Source: SKPS01 sp964469215 (GTDB lineage: Bacteria; Bacteroidota; Bacteroidia; Bacteroidales; SKPS01). From it: DNA of 64,000 nt. The notes beneath the pieces are model-generated. The model had not been told where the DNA came from. It saw only the letters and a program-made list of their open reading frames with translations, and searched no databases. The position numbers were made by a program, and so were the translations under genes. Location: contig CAYXYB010000009.1 in assembly GCA_964469215.1 (NCBI GenBank), positions 1-64,000 on the forward strand, in the 5' to 3' direction. Of the stretch, positions 41,582 through 49,296 are shown piece by piece; position 1 is the first letter of the stretch; every line of letters begins with the position of its first letter.

Positions 41582-41641
41582 AAAAAAAAAAAAGGCATGC
41601 TTAACAAAAGCGCATGCCCCCGGGGCTATTCCAAAATAGCC
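41582..41641 (-). terminator. Terminator of the second TonB gene, with an adjacent hairpin
   Basis: Read on the minus strand, GGCATGC/GCATGCC (41612-41618 with 41594-41600) forms a stem followed by a run of more than ten Ts, just after the TonB gene that ends at 41659. A second 7-bp hairpin GGCTATT/AATAGCC (41624-41641) precedes it. Confidence 0.7.
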
Positions 41642-41658
41642 ATTATTCAATTTACTGA

Positions 41659-42342
41659 TTACTTTGCTAACTGAAACTGAATTGGAAGTACAAACATCGA
41701 CCTTACCGGCCTGTTGCGTTGTTTTCCCGGTTCCCATTTGGGCATCTTTTTAACGGCATCCATTGCAGCCTCTTCAGTACCTCCACCAAGTACACTATGT
41801 TTGATCCTTACATTTGTAATGGAACCATCGCGCTCAACCACAAATTCAACATAAACTATTCCCTCAATGCCGGCATCACGGGCCTGGGGTGGATAGGTAA
41901 GGTTTTTTTCCAGCCATTTATACATCTCCACATCTCCACCTTTAAAATTTGCCGGTGCCTCAAGAAACTGATATATGATCTCCTCTTCCTTTTCAATTTC
42001 CTTTGCTACAGGAGGAACATATTCCTGAAGAATGGTCTCTTTATTTGCTTCAATGTTTATTTCAATCTCATCGAAAATATCAGTATTATTATCAACAATT
42101 TCCAGTATTGTTGTAATCTGCTGTGGAGGTGGTGGTGGCAATTCCTGCTGCCTTTCGGTCTGAATCATTACATCTTCCATTTCAGTTTTTGCCATACTTG
42201 ATGTTATCACCATTAATTGTTTGTCGTATTGCTTCATTTCAAAAGCAAACAAAACAACTGAAAGTGCTACAAGCAAACCGATCTGAACAAAAAGGGTCCT
42301 TTTTTTCTCAAGATCGACGCGTGGGTGTTTCTTTGTTTCCAT
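41659..42342 (-). CDS. TonB family energy transducer, copy 2
   Basis: This 227-residue protein has the same plan as the one at 38814-39497: basic N terminus with HPRVDLEKKRTLFVQIGLL, one transmembrane helix, a linker and a C-terminal TonB domain (YPPQARDAGIEGIVYVEFV, then GGGTEEAAMDAVKKMPKW). The linker here is acidic and Glu/Ile-rich with a short polyproline (ELPPPPPQQ), unlike the Pro-rich linker of copy 1. Two transducers may serve different receptors or different cell-envelope machines. The gene has its own -7 box and terminator. Confidence 0.9.
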   Translation of the reverse strand: METKKHPRVDLEKKRTLFVQIGLLVALSVVLFAFEMKQYDKQLMVITSSMAKTEMEDVMIQTERQQELPPPPPQQITTILEIVDNNTDIFDEIEINIEANKETILQEYVPPVAKEIEKEEEIIYQFLEAPANFKGGDVEMYKWLEKNLTYPPQARDAGIEGIVYVEFVVERDGSITNVRIKHSVLGGGTEEAAMDAVKKMPKWEPGKQRNRPVRSMFVLPIQFQLAK

Positions 42343-42399
42343 TTTATATTAGTTGTGTTGAGAAGTTTCTGTGGATTCGACTATATTATGAAAAGGCTA

Positions 42400-42407
42400 C
42401 AAAATTA
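42400..42407 (-). promoter_or_regulatory. -7 box TAATTTTG for the second TonB gene
   Basis: TAATTTTG on the minus strand fits TAnnTTTG and lies 57 bases before the ATG at 42342. Confidence 0.45.
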
Positions 42408-42457
42408 TAAAAATATCAAAAACAAAACTCCAGTTTATTAATTATCATGGTTCTGTT

Positions 42458-42850
42458 TCATGACATCTTTTTTTCTTTTCGGGTCATCAAAATAAAAAAC
42501 ACTATTCCTGTTGTGATTCCTGCAATATCAGCAGCAAGGTCGTAAAAAGAGGCATCACGTTGCAACGGTAAAATCAACTGCAGAAACTCGGTAAAAGCAC
42601 CAAATAGTATGCCGTATAATGCTACCGTTAATATTGATCTGATCACCGGCACATTGTTTTTATCTGCTTTCAGATAAGCAGATAACAGAAATCCCAGCCC
42701 GGTAAATAAAAGATAATGGATAACAAGATCGGTTCCTGCCGGCATATCAGTTCCTGGGATTTTCTGCAGTTGTTTACCAGGTAACAGGGTGGCTATCAGA
42801 ATAAGAGTAATCCAGAAAATTAGGAAATTCTTCCAAGGTCTTTTCTGCAT
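42458..42850 (-). CDS. VanZ family membrane protein
   Basis: This 130-residue protein has four transmembrane helices and the VanZ-like features LLPGKQLQKIPG, HYLLFTGLGFLLSAYL and the FGAFTEFLQLILPLQRDAS segment with the conserved Glu and Arg-Asp. VanZ in enterococci gives low-level teicoplanin resistance; in Bacteroidota these small proteins have no defined role. Its ATG overlaps the TGA of gcvH (TGATG), so it is translated from the same mRNA. A gcvH-vanZ pair appears to be a common arrangement in the phylum. Confidence 0.85.
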   Translation of the reverse strand: MQKRPWKNFLIFWITLILIATLLPGKQLQKIPGTDMPAGTDLVIHYLLFTGLGFLLSAYLKADKNNVPVIRSILTVALYGILFGAFTEFLQLILPLQRDASFYDLAADIAGITTGIVFFILMTRKEKKMS

Positions 42851-43230
42851 CAGGCTCCAATCAGGTTGCCATATTCCTGATCGGATAGCAGATCTTCAAT
42901 TCCGGAAGGATCTTCGATTCTCAACTTAATGATCCAACCCTCCTCATAAGGATCTTTATTGATCAGTTCAGGAGAAGATTCCAGATTGCTGTTAAACTCG
43001 ATGATTTCACCGGCAACCGGCATAAACATGTCAGATACTGTTTTAACAGCCTCTATTGTGCCAAATGATTCCCCTTTGGCAAGAACTTCACCCACGGTTT
43101 CAACCTCCACAAAAACAACATCACCAAGTTCACCCTGAGCAAATTCCGTGATGCCTACATAAGCTATTTCGTCTTCAACCCTTAACCATTCATGGTCATT
43201 GGTATACTTCAGATTGGCAGGAATATTCAT
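42850..43230 (-). CDS. gcvH: Glycine cleavage system H protein
   Basis: This 126-residue lipoyl carrier shuttles the aminomethyl group between the P, T and L proteins of glycine cleavage. Lys63 in GTIEAVKTVSD is the lipoylation site; YTNDHEWLRVED at the N terminus and NKDPYEEGWIIKLR at the C terminus match the family. Lipoyl attachment would depend on LipB and LipA, which are encoded at 55806-57383. The other gcv genes are not nearby. Confidence 0.96.
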   Translation of the reverse strand: MNIPANLKYTNDHEWLRVEDEIAYVGITEFAQGELGDVVFVEVETVGEVLAKGESFGTIEAVKTVSDMFMPVAGEIIEFNSNLESSPELINKDPYEEGWIIKLRIEDPSGIEDLLSDQEYGNLIGA

Positions 43231-43257
43231 AATAAGTTGTTATTAAAATTTACCGTT

Positions 43258-43265
43258 CAAAAGTA
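43258..43265 (-). promoter_or_regulatory. -7 box TACTTTTG for gcvH-vanZ
   Basis: TACTTTTG on the minus strand fits TAnnTTTG and lies 27 bases before the gcvH ATG. Confidence 0.5.
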
Positions 43266-43334
43266 AAACAAAATACTTTGATCACCAAAACAAGTTAAAC
43301 ACGTTTCAAACCTGAGATAAATCAATTTCCTGTT

Positions 43335-44033
43335 TTAATAAACCACAAGCTTAAAACCTATCCCATGAACATTGACGATATTCACATTCGGATCTGTCTT
43401 GAGATATTTCCTGATTTTAGTGACATACACATCCATACTTCTGGCGTTGAAATAGCTGTCGTCCTGCCAGATAGCTTTAAGCACTTCAGACCGCTCGAGT
43501 ACTTCATTGGGTTTTTCGCTAAGCATCTTTAGCAGAGCCGACTCCTTGGATGTAAGCCTGATCTCCCCTTCAGGTGTCTCAAGAATCTGCTTCTGAAAGT
43601 CGAATTTCAGTTTGCCGATTTCAAATATATCGTTATTCCTTGAAATGCCGCTGGATGAAATATCTATTCTGCGGAGGATAGCCTGAATTCTTGCCAGTAA
43701 TTCATCCATGCTGAACGGTTTGGTAAGATAGTCATCTGCACCAACACTGAAACCCTGAAGGATATCCTGCTGCATTGATTTCGCGGTGAGGAAAAGCACC
43801 GGAATTTCACGATTGATCCTCCTTATATCCTGAGTAAGTGAGAAACCATCTTTCAGAGGCATCATAACGTCAATTATACAAAAATCAAAATGCTGATGGT
43901 TAAAGGCTTCCCAGGCTTCCTTGCCGTTAACACACAATACCGTTGGATACCCTTTGGCTTCAAGATATGATTTCAGAATAGTGCCAAGATTCTGATCATC
44001 TTCAGCAAGCAGGATTTTTGTTGTCTTTGCCAT
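43335..44033 (-). CDS. OmpR/PhoB-family response regulator
   Basis: This 232-residue protein has a receiver domain with acidic pocket EDD (11-13), phospho-acceptor Asp55 (IIDVMMPLKDG) and FLTAKS, then a winged-helix DNA-binding domain (LTSKESALLKMLSEKPNEV, RSMDVYVTKIRKYLK). It should bind direct repeats upstream of its targets when phosphorylated by the kinase encoded just upstream (24-base gap). It resembles the RprY-type regulators of Bacteroides. A 10-bp-phased TTAAC array in front of the operon is the obvious candidate binding site. Confidence 0.92.
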   Translation of the reverse strand: MAKTTKILLAEDDQNLGTILKSYLEAKGYPTVLCVNGKEAWEAFNHQHFDFCIIDVMMPLKDGFSLTQDIRRINREIPVLFLTAKSMQQDILQGFSVGADDYLTKPFSMDELLARIQAILRRIDISSSGISRNNDIFEIGKLKFDFQKQILETPEGEIRLTSKESALLKMLSEKPNEVLERSEVLKAIWQDDSYFNARSMDVYVTKIRKYLKTDPNVNIVNVHGIGFKLVVY

Positions 44034-44057
44034 TTTTATCAGGTTTTAATGATTATT

Positions 44058-45698
44058 TCACAAAGTCTTTAACGGTTGTCGGGGAAGTGTGATCACGAAC
44101 CTGCTCCCTTTGGTAAGCTCGCTCTCTACATGAACAGAGCCCTGATGCCTTTCCACAATATACTTTACATAGCTCAACCCCAGGCCAAAACCCTTTGTGT
44201 TGTGAACATTACCAGTTGGAACACGGTAAAGTTTTTCAAAGATACGTTTCTGATTTGCTTTTGAAATCCCTATTCCCTTATCCTGAATTGATATGTTTAT
44301 ATTATGTGTTGTTCCTGTTGTGAGGATCTCGATTTCAGGTTTCCCTGCAGAGTATTTTATAGCATTGTCGATAAGGTTGGATATCATATTATAAAGATGT
44401 GTCCTGTCACCTTTGATAAACGAGTCTTCTGCAAAAAGCTTGGTGGAAATCTTTCCCTCCTGCTGGTTTATTACAGGTGTGTACTGGTCAATAACCTGTT
44501 GTATCATTCCATGGATGTCTAGCTGTTCAAAAGCAAGATATAAATGGCCCTTGTCAATTATCGCAGTCTGAAGTATCTGTTCTGCCAGCTTTCCCAGTCG
44601 TTTATTCTCTTCATCAATAATATAAAGGTAGTTATCAATTAACGCACCCGACTTCTCAATATCCTTGTCACGCAAGGCTTCACAAGCAAGAGAGATTGTT
44701 GAAACCGGGGTTTTGAATTCATGAGTCATATTATTGATAAAATCGTTTTTCATCTCGCCCAGTTTTTTTTGCCTGTAGGTGTTTCTGGTGATGAAATAAA
44801 AAGACCATATAAGTAAAACTGTAAGAATAAATGAGAGGGAAAGAACTTTACCAAGGCTCGAGAAGAGGTATCTGTTTTCGCCGGGGAAGCTAAGAACGAG
44901 ATATGCCGGTTTCGAGAGCTTAAAATTCGGGAACAGGCTGTAAACAAAATCCGATTCATTAAGTAGTTGACCTCTGAAAATGGAATCACAGAATAGCAGG
45001 TTTCCTGTGAAAGGCAGATAAACTCCGAATCGGAATTTCAGCCTCAGACCCTCTTTTTCAAGCTCTTCCAATATCAGTGTAGAGAGTTTGATTGAGTCGA
45101 GAATATCCACAGCACTGACTCCCGGGACTTTTTCAGACATTTCATCAAACAACAATGACTCAAGATAATTCCTGACGTTTCTGTATCCCTCATCGTGATC
45201 TATACTGCGATTGATAAACATTATAAGTGAATCGGTAAATGCAGCATTAACTATTTCGGAATAATCATAAATACCCGGTATTCCATCGGGATCAATGTTA
45301 GAGTCTTTAATTGAATCAATTATTTCTTTTGAAACAGATACTCCATTTTTTGAGGTACTACCGGTATCCCTCCCCGATTTCCCGGTACCTGGTTCCGTTA
45401 ACGTACCGGTTATCAATGGCTTGTATTGATCCCCATTATAACCTTCCTGAATGGAATCAATAAGTTCCATCCTGTTGCGATTTCGCCTGATCATCTGATT
45501 CCTGATCTGATTCTCCTGAGCAATGGCCAGCCGCTCGAGTTGCCATACAACATTAGTTACAGCCTTATTAACCGTTTGTTTGAAATGGCTCTCTTTGATA
45601 TCGATAGCATCATGGATCCAGTACGCCTGAATCAGCATTAAACCGGCAATACTTAAAAAACTGAACACAATAAGAATTCGGAGTTTCCATTCTTTCAT
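44058..45698 (-). CDS. Sensor histidine kinase
   Basis: This 546-residue kinase has a transmembrane helix at about 8-28, a long periplasmic sensor region (about 30-280), a second helix at about 284-304 and a cytoplasmic core. The phospho-acceptor His326 is in NNMTHEFKTPVS, the N box is NLIDNAIKYS, and the ATP lid is DKGIGI plus GFGLGLSYVKYI. It lacks an obvious HAMP or PAS domain. It heads the operon with the response regulator and resembles RprX-type kinases. The -7 box ends only seven bases before the ATG, so the transcript may be almost leaderless. Confidence 0.92.
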   Translation of the reverse strand: MKEWKLRILIVFSFLSIAGLMLIQAYWIHDAIDIKESHFKQTVNKAVTNVVWQLERLAIAQENQIRNQMIRRNRNRMELIDSIQEGYNGDQYKPLITGTLTEPGTGKSGRDTGSTSKNGVSVSKEIIDSIKDSNIDPDGIPGIYDYSEIVNAAFTDSLIMFINRSIDHDEGYRNVRNYLESLLFDEMSEKVPGVSAVDILDSIKLSTLILEELEKEGLRLKFRFGVYLPFTGNLLFCDSIFRGQLLNESDFVYSLFPNFKLSKPAYLVLSFPGENRYLFSSLGKVLSLSFILTVLLIWSFYFITRNTYRQKKLGEMKNDFINNMTHEFKTPVSTISLACEALRDKDIEKSGALIDNYLYIIDEENKRLGKLAEQILQTAIIDKGHLYLAFEQLDIHGMIQQVIDQYTPVINQQEGKISTKLFAEDSFIKGDRTHLYNMISNLIDNAIKYSAGKPEIEILTTGTTHNINISIQDKGIGISKANQKRIFEKLYRVPTGNVHNTKGFGLGLSYVKYIVERHQGSVHVESELTKGSRFVITLPRQPLKTL

Positions 45699-45705
45699 TC
45701 TGATG

Positions 45706-45713
45706 CAAAATTA
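45706..45713 (-). promoter_or_regulatory. -7 box TAATTTTG for the two-component operon
   Basis: TAATTTTGC on the minus strand fits TAnnTTTG and lies seven bases before the kinase ATG at 45698. Confidence 0.5.
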
Positions 45714-45721
45714 AGAAAGGG

Positions 45722-45778
45722 TTAATTCATTTCTTATCAAGCATTAACAATTTTTAACGTTTCTTAAATCCTTTTAAC
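45722..45778. promoter_or_regulatory. 10-bp-phased TTAAC repeat array, candidate response-regulator operator
   Basis: TTAAC occurs at 45744, 45754 and 45774, with TTAAA at 45764, exactly ten bases apart. Weaker units TTAAT (45722) and TTATC (45734) extend the array to the left. It lies between the divergent promoters of the two-component operon and the exported protein gene, and its right end reaches the -33 area of the plus-strand promoter. Helically phased direct repeats are the usual target of OmpR-family regulators. Confidence 0.6.
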
Positions 45779-45800
45779 AACTGTTTTTATTGTCATATAT

Positions 45801-45808
45801 TATTTTTG
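45801..45808 (+). promoter_or_regulatory. -7 box TATTTTTG for the exported protein gene
   Basis: TATTTTTG lies 22 bases before the ATG at 45831. No TTG is found at the right distance; the TTAAC array is there instead, as expected for an activator-dependent promoter. Confidence 0.5.
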
Positions 45809-45830
45809 TCGTGAACATTTGATCAATAAT

Positions 45831-46586
45831 ATGAAAAGTGTTGTTTTGTCATTTATTGTTTTTGTTTTACTGCCAATATCTACAGTAAAGGCTCAGCACG
45901 ATTCGCTGCTGAAAGGGTCAATGCATTTCAAGAGCATCAGGATAATCGGCAACGATACAATTGTAGACGAGCGGCATATAGGACTGGATCCATCATCAGG
46001 TAACGGAAATTTCTTTTTTCGTTTTGGTGATGAAGGTGACACGCTGATGCAAGGGTACGGTGAGACTATTCCAGACAGTGATTCGATATTACAGGAATAT
46101 CTGACCAGACCTTTTGGCAGACAATTTTTACCTTCTGACAGTGGCCAATACCAGTTCCGATTCAGATTTCCTGACACTGACATGCAAGGTGCCAATCCAT
46201 TCGGGTTTGATTTTAAGCAAATATCCCCTGACATATTCCCGTTCCAGGATGGCATGCCGGGCAGTAATTTTTTTAGTTTTGGCCGTACCCCATCTTTCAG
46301 CGTTGAAGATGTGGAGATATACCCTGAAAACAATACTATCAAAGACTTTGACATTAAGGCTGTTCCCGGTACACCAATACTGATAGTTCAGGCGAACCTT
46401 GACAATAAAAAGAGTGTATATAACGTTTATGACAACAGAGGAAATACTATCCACAACGAAAAGATAAGAAAGATAGAAGGATCTTTCAGAAGGGTTTTAA
46501 GGCTAGACGAGATGAAAAGCGGCACGTATTTTGTTGAAATAAAGAATGGAAAAAGCACCAAGAAAAAGCGTATTACCATCAGGTAA
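45831..46586 (+). CDS. Exported protein with T9SS-like C-terminal domain, probable target of the two-component system
   Basis: This 251-residue protein has a signal peptide (VVLSFIVFVLLPISTVKAQ), a mature part rich in Phe, Gly, Asp and Pro, and a C-terminal beta-sandwich (ANLDNKKSVYNVYDNRGN, then LRLDEMKSGTYFVEIKNG) resembling a T9SS sorting domain, although the usual PNP motif at its start is absent. Function is unknown. It is transcribed away from the histidine kinase gene across the phased TTAAC array, which makes it a likely regulated product of that system, perhaps an envelope-stress sensor or effector. A strong terminator follows it. Confidence 0.7.
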   Translation: MKSVVLSFIVFVLLPISTVKAQHDSLLKGSMHFKSIRIIGNDTIVDERHIGLDPSSGNGNFFFRFGDEGDTLMQGYGETIPDSDSILQEYLTRPFGRQFLPSDSGQYQFRFRFPDTDMQGANPFGFDFKQISPDIFPFQDGMPGSNFFSFGRTPSFSVEDVEIYPENNTIKDFDIKAVPGTPILIVQANLDNKKSVYNVYDNRGNTIHNEKIRKIEGSFRRVLRLDEMKSGTYFVEIKNGKSTKKKRITIR

Positions 46587-46646
46587 TTTTCAGACTCAGA
46601 CTTGGAAGTCGTTTCTTAAGTGAATTTTGGTTATGGTTTTTATGCT

Positions 46647-46675
46647 GGAGAGGCCGGGAGGTCTCTCCTTTTTTT
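46647..46675 (+). terminator. Strong rho-independent terminator
   Basis: GGAGAGGCC (46647-46655) pairs with GGTCTCTCC (46660-46668), one G-U pair, loop GGGA, followed by seven Ts. It ends the transcript of the exported protein gene and abuts the pheS stop codon on the other strand. Confidence 0.8.
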
Positions 46676-47690
46676 ATCCGAATTGTTTCAGAAACCTGAT
46701 GTCGTTTTCGAAGAAGAGCCTGATATCTTTAATTTGGTATTTGAGCATGGCAATTCTTTCCATGCCCATGCCAAAAGCGAAACCGGTATATATTTCAGGA
46801 TCAATATTACAATTTACAAGGACATTGGGGTCAACCATTCCACAGCCCATAATTTCGAGCCAGCCAGAATATTTGCAGATATTGCAGCCTTTGCCTTTAC
46901 AAATGTTGCATGAGACATCCATTTCAGCAGAGGGTTCTGTGAATGGGAAATAAGAGGGCCTGAGCCTGATCCTGGTTTCCCCACCAAACATTTCACGGGC
47001 AAAGAAGAATAAATCGTGCTTCATGTCAGCAAAAGAGACACCTTTATTTATGTAGAGGCCTTCAATCTGATGAAAAATACAATGTGCCCTTGCAGAGATT
47101 GCCTCATTGCGGAATACTCTCCCCGGAGAGATTGTCCTGATGGGAGGTTGCTGTTTTTCCATAACCCTCACCTGAACGGAGGATGTATGGGTGCGTAACG
47201 CAATTTCGGGGTTCATGTTTATGAAGAAGGTGTCCTGCATATCTCTTGCAGGATGCTCGGGAGGGAAGTTCAGAGCTGAGAAATTGTGCCAGTCGTCTTC
47301 GATCTCAGGCCCTTCGGAAATAACATAACCCAACTTGGAAAAAATACCTGTGATTTCTTTCAACACTAGGGTGAGAGGATGCAAAGAGCCGACAGGTCTG
47401 TAATTAACAGGCCTTGAGTAATCAATGCCTATTGAAAGGTCATCGACAATGTTTTCTTCAACGAGTTGCTTTGAACTGTTATATAGATCCTGAGCAAACT
47501 GTTTAAGCTCGTTAAGAATTTTGCCGGCAAAACGTTTCTCTTCAGGAGGCAGATTTTTAAAGTCGTCGAAAAGGCGAGATATTAACCCGTTTTTGCCAAG
47601 GTACTTAATCCGGAATTTTTCCAAATCCTCAAAGGAGGTTATGGATTCGGTGTTGATTTCTGTTCTGATATTTTCAATGATCTCCTTCAT
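46674..47690 (-). CDS. pheS: Phenylalanyl-tRNA synthetase alpha subunit
   Basis: This 338-residue catalytic subunit charges tRNA-Phe together with PheT. It has the N-terminal coiled-coil tRNA-binding region (about 1-90), class II motif 2 (RTISPGRVFRNEA, with HCIFHQIEGLYI), and motif 3 GFAFGMGMERIAMLKY. The ATG at 47690 is preferred over an adjacent GTG. pheT is not next to it, so the two subunits are encoded apart, as in many Bacteroidota. It lies 24 bases after the PPIase gene on the same strand. Confidence 0.95.
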   Translation of the reverse strand: MKEIIENIRTEINTESITSFEDLEKFRIKYLGKNGLISRLFDDFKNLPPEEKRFAGKILNELKQFAQDLYNSSKQLVEENIVDDLSIGIDYSRPVNYRPVGSLHPLTLVLKEITGIFSKLGYVISEGPEIEDDWHNFSALNFPPEHPARDMQDTFFINMNPEIALRTHTSSVQVRVMEKQQPPIRTISPGRVFRNEAISARAHCIFHQIEGLYINKGVSFADMKHDLFFFAREMFGGETRIRLRPSYFPFTEPSAEMDVSCNICKGKGCNICKYSGWLEIMGCGMVDPNVLVNCNIDPEIYTGFAFGMGMERIAMLKYQIKDIRLFFENDIRFLKQFG

Positions 47691-47714
47691 CACGTTTCCG
47701 GAGGTTACCGTCAG

Positions 47715-48494
47715 TTATTTTACAGGTTTGTAGTCTCTTATCAGCTCCATCTTCATTCTCACGTCCTTCAGAGGCCTGTCGCCCGGCGCTGTCTGAACGG
47801 CTGCAATTGCATCAATCACATTAAGCCCTTCAGTAACTTCGCCAAAGACAGTGTACCCATTATCAAGATGAGGAGTTCCTCCGATTGTTGAATACAATTG
47901 TTTTTGTTTCAGAGTAAACCTTATTCCCTGCTGTTGTTCAATCATGTTAAGTTCTTCCAATGGCCACACTTTTCCCTGGACTATATAGAACTGGCTACCG
48001 CTGGAGGCTTTGGAGGGGTTAACATTATCGCCCATTCTGGCAGCAGCGAGAGCCCCTTTTTTATGAATAAGCTCTGTATTGAATTCCGCAGGAATGGTAT
48101 ACCCGGGTCCTCCCTGACCAAGAGGAACCCCCGGTGCAGCATTCTTTGAATCAGGATCGCCACCCTGGATCATAAAAGCTTTAATAACCCTGTGAAATAA
48201 AAGGTTGTCATAAAAGCCCTGTTTCACCAGCTTGACAAAATTATCCCTGTGCAACGGTGTTTCGTTGTACAACATAACGACCATAGTCCCGTAATCGGTG
48301 GTGATTTTTACCAGAGCTTCAGTAGTGTCTGTGGTTTCAGCATCCGGGATTATTGCTTCCGGATTCCCGCCGGAACCATTTGTGATGTCAGCAAACTGTT
48401 CGGAACCAGCATCAACCGATACCTTCGGATTATTGCAACCGAAAAAGCCTGCGAGGCAGGCAACCAAAATAATGAGGACTGTATTTTTCATCAT
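47715..48494 (-). CDS. Cyclophilin-type peptidyl-prolyl isomerase lipoprotein
   Basis: This 259-residue protein has a lipoprotein signal (ACLAGFFGC) and a cyclophilin domain: NLLFHRVIKAFMIQGGD, the GSQFYIV strand, and the LDNGYTVFGEV segment near the end. An approximately 25-residue insertion (LEELNMIEQQQGIRFTLKQ) lies in a loop typical of Bacteroidota members. It helps fold periplasmic or surface proteins through proline isomerisation. Starts at ATG 48494 or 48491 both give the signal peptide. It sits between tdk and pheS in a three-gene cluster. Confidence 0.88.
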   Translation of the reverse strand: MMKNTVLIILVACLAGFFGCNNPKVSVDAGSEQFADITNGSGGNPEAIIPDAETTDTTEALVKITTDYGTMVVMLYNETPLHRDNFVKLVKQGFYDNLLFHRVIKAFMIQGGDPDSKNAAPGVPLGQGGPGYTIPAEFNTELIHKKGALAAARMGDNVNPSKASSGSQFYIVQGKVWPLEELNMIEQQQGIRFTLKQKQLYSTIGGTPHLDNGYTVFGEVTEGLNVIDAIAAVQTAPGDRPLKDVRMKMELIRDYKPVK

Positions 48495-48547
48495 TATAGA
48501 TTTATTATTCGACAAAAATTAAGTGATGCAAAACTACAAATTTTTTA

Positions 48548-49096
48548 TCAGGAGTACCATTCCTTAAAAAAGCAGACCCGGCACAGGGGCTTATACAGAT
48601 CCTTTTCGCCGAGCATAAACTGTTCCTCATTGTTTACTTTACGATGTGAGTAATGTGCTGATTCTCCACAGCCTGAACAAACTGCATGCAGTTTTGTCAC
48701 ACTCTCAGCAATCGCCATCAATGAGGGTACAGGTCCAAACGGGTTACCACGGAAGTCCATGTCGAGACCGGCAATAATTACTCTCAATCCCTTATTTGCT
48801 AAAGTTTTGCAAACTTCAATGATATCCTCATCAAAGAACTGAGCTTCGTCGATACCCACAATTTCTTCACCAGAGATAATAAGCAGAATATCAGATGCGG
48901 TTGTAACTGATGAAGCCGGAAAAGAGACTGCATTATGGGAAACTATGGCATTGGTGTTGTAACGGTTGTCCTTTTCGGGTTTGAAGACCTTAACTTTCTG
49001 CAGAGCCTTCTGAGCATTATGTATCCTTCGGATGAGTTCTTCCGTTTTTCCGGCAAACATACAGCCGCAAATGACCTCTATACAACCTTTTGCCAT
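48548..49096 (-). CDS. tdk: Thymidine kinase
   Basis: This 182-residue type II thymidine kinase has the P-loop GCMFAGKTEELIRR, the VGIDEAQFFDE strand with the catalytic acid, DMDFRGNPFGP lasso region, and a zinc ribbon of CSGCGE and CRVCFF. It phosphorylates thymidine to dTMP for salvage. The gene is the first of the tdk-PPIase-pheS cluster on the minus strand, with gaps of 53 and 24 bases. Confidence 0.95.
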   Translation of the reverse strand: MAKGCIEVICGCMFAGKTEELIRRIHNAQKALQKVKVFKPEKDNRYNTNAIVSHNAVSFPASSVTTASDILLIISGEEIVGIDEAQFFDEDIIEVCKTLANKGLRVIIAGLDMDFRGNPFGPVPSLMAIAESVTKLHAVCSGCGESAHYSHRKVNNEEQFMLGEKDLYKPLCRVCFFKEWYS

Positions 49097-49180
49097 CCTT
49101 TTGGTTTTACTTATCAGTTTTCCGGTGAGGTTTCAGCAACAAGAGATTAATGTATTTGTGAACGGTTCAACAGGTTTACG

Positions 49181-49188
49181 TATTTTTG
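49181..49188 (+). promoter_or_regulatory. -7 box TATTTTTG for the gene at 49297
   Basis: TATTTTTG fits TAnnTTTG and lies 108 bases before the ATG at 49297, leaving a longish leader with no other visible element. Confidence 0.4.
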
Positions 49189-49296
49189 TCGTTGTAATAT
49201 CATCAATATAAATAGCAACCGGTAAATATAACTAAAAACCTGTTGTTTGAGATTTATAATAAAAAGTTCATTGATCATCAAAAAAGATTAAAAATT

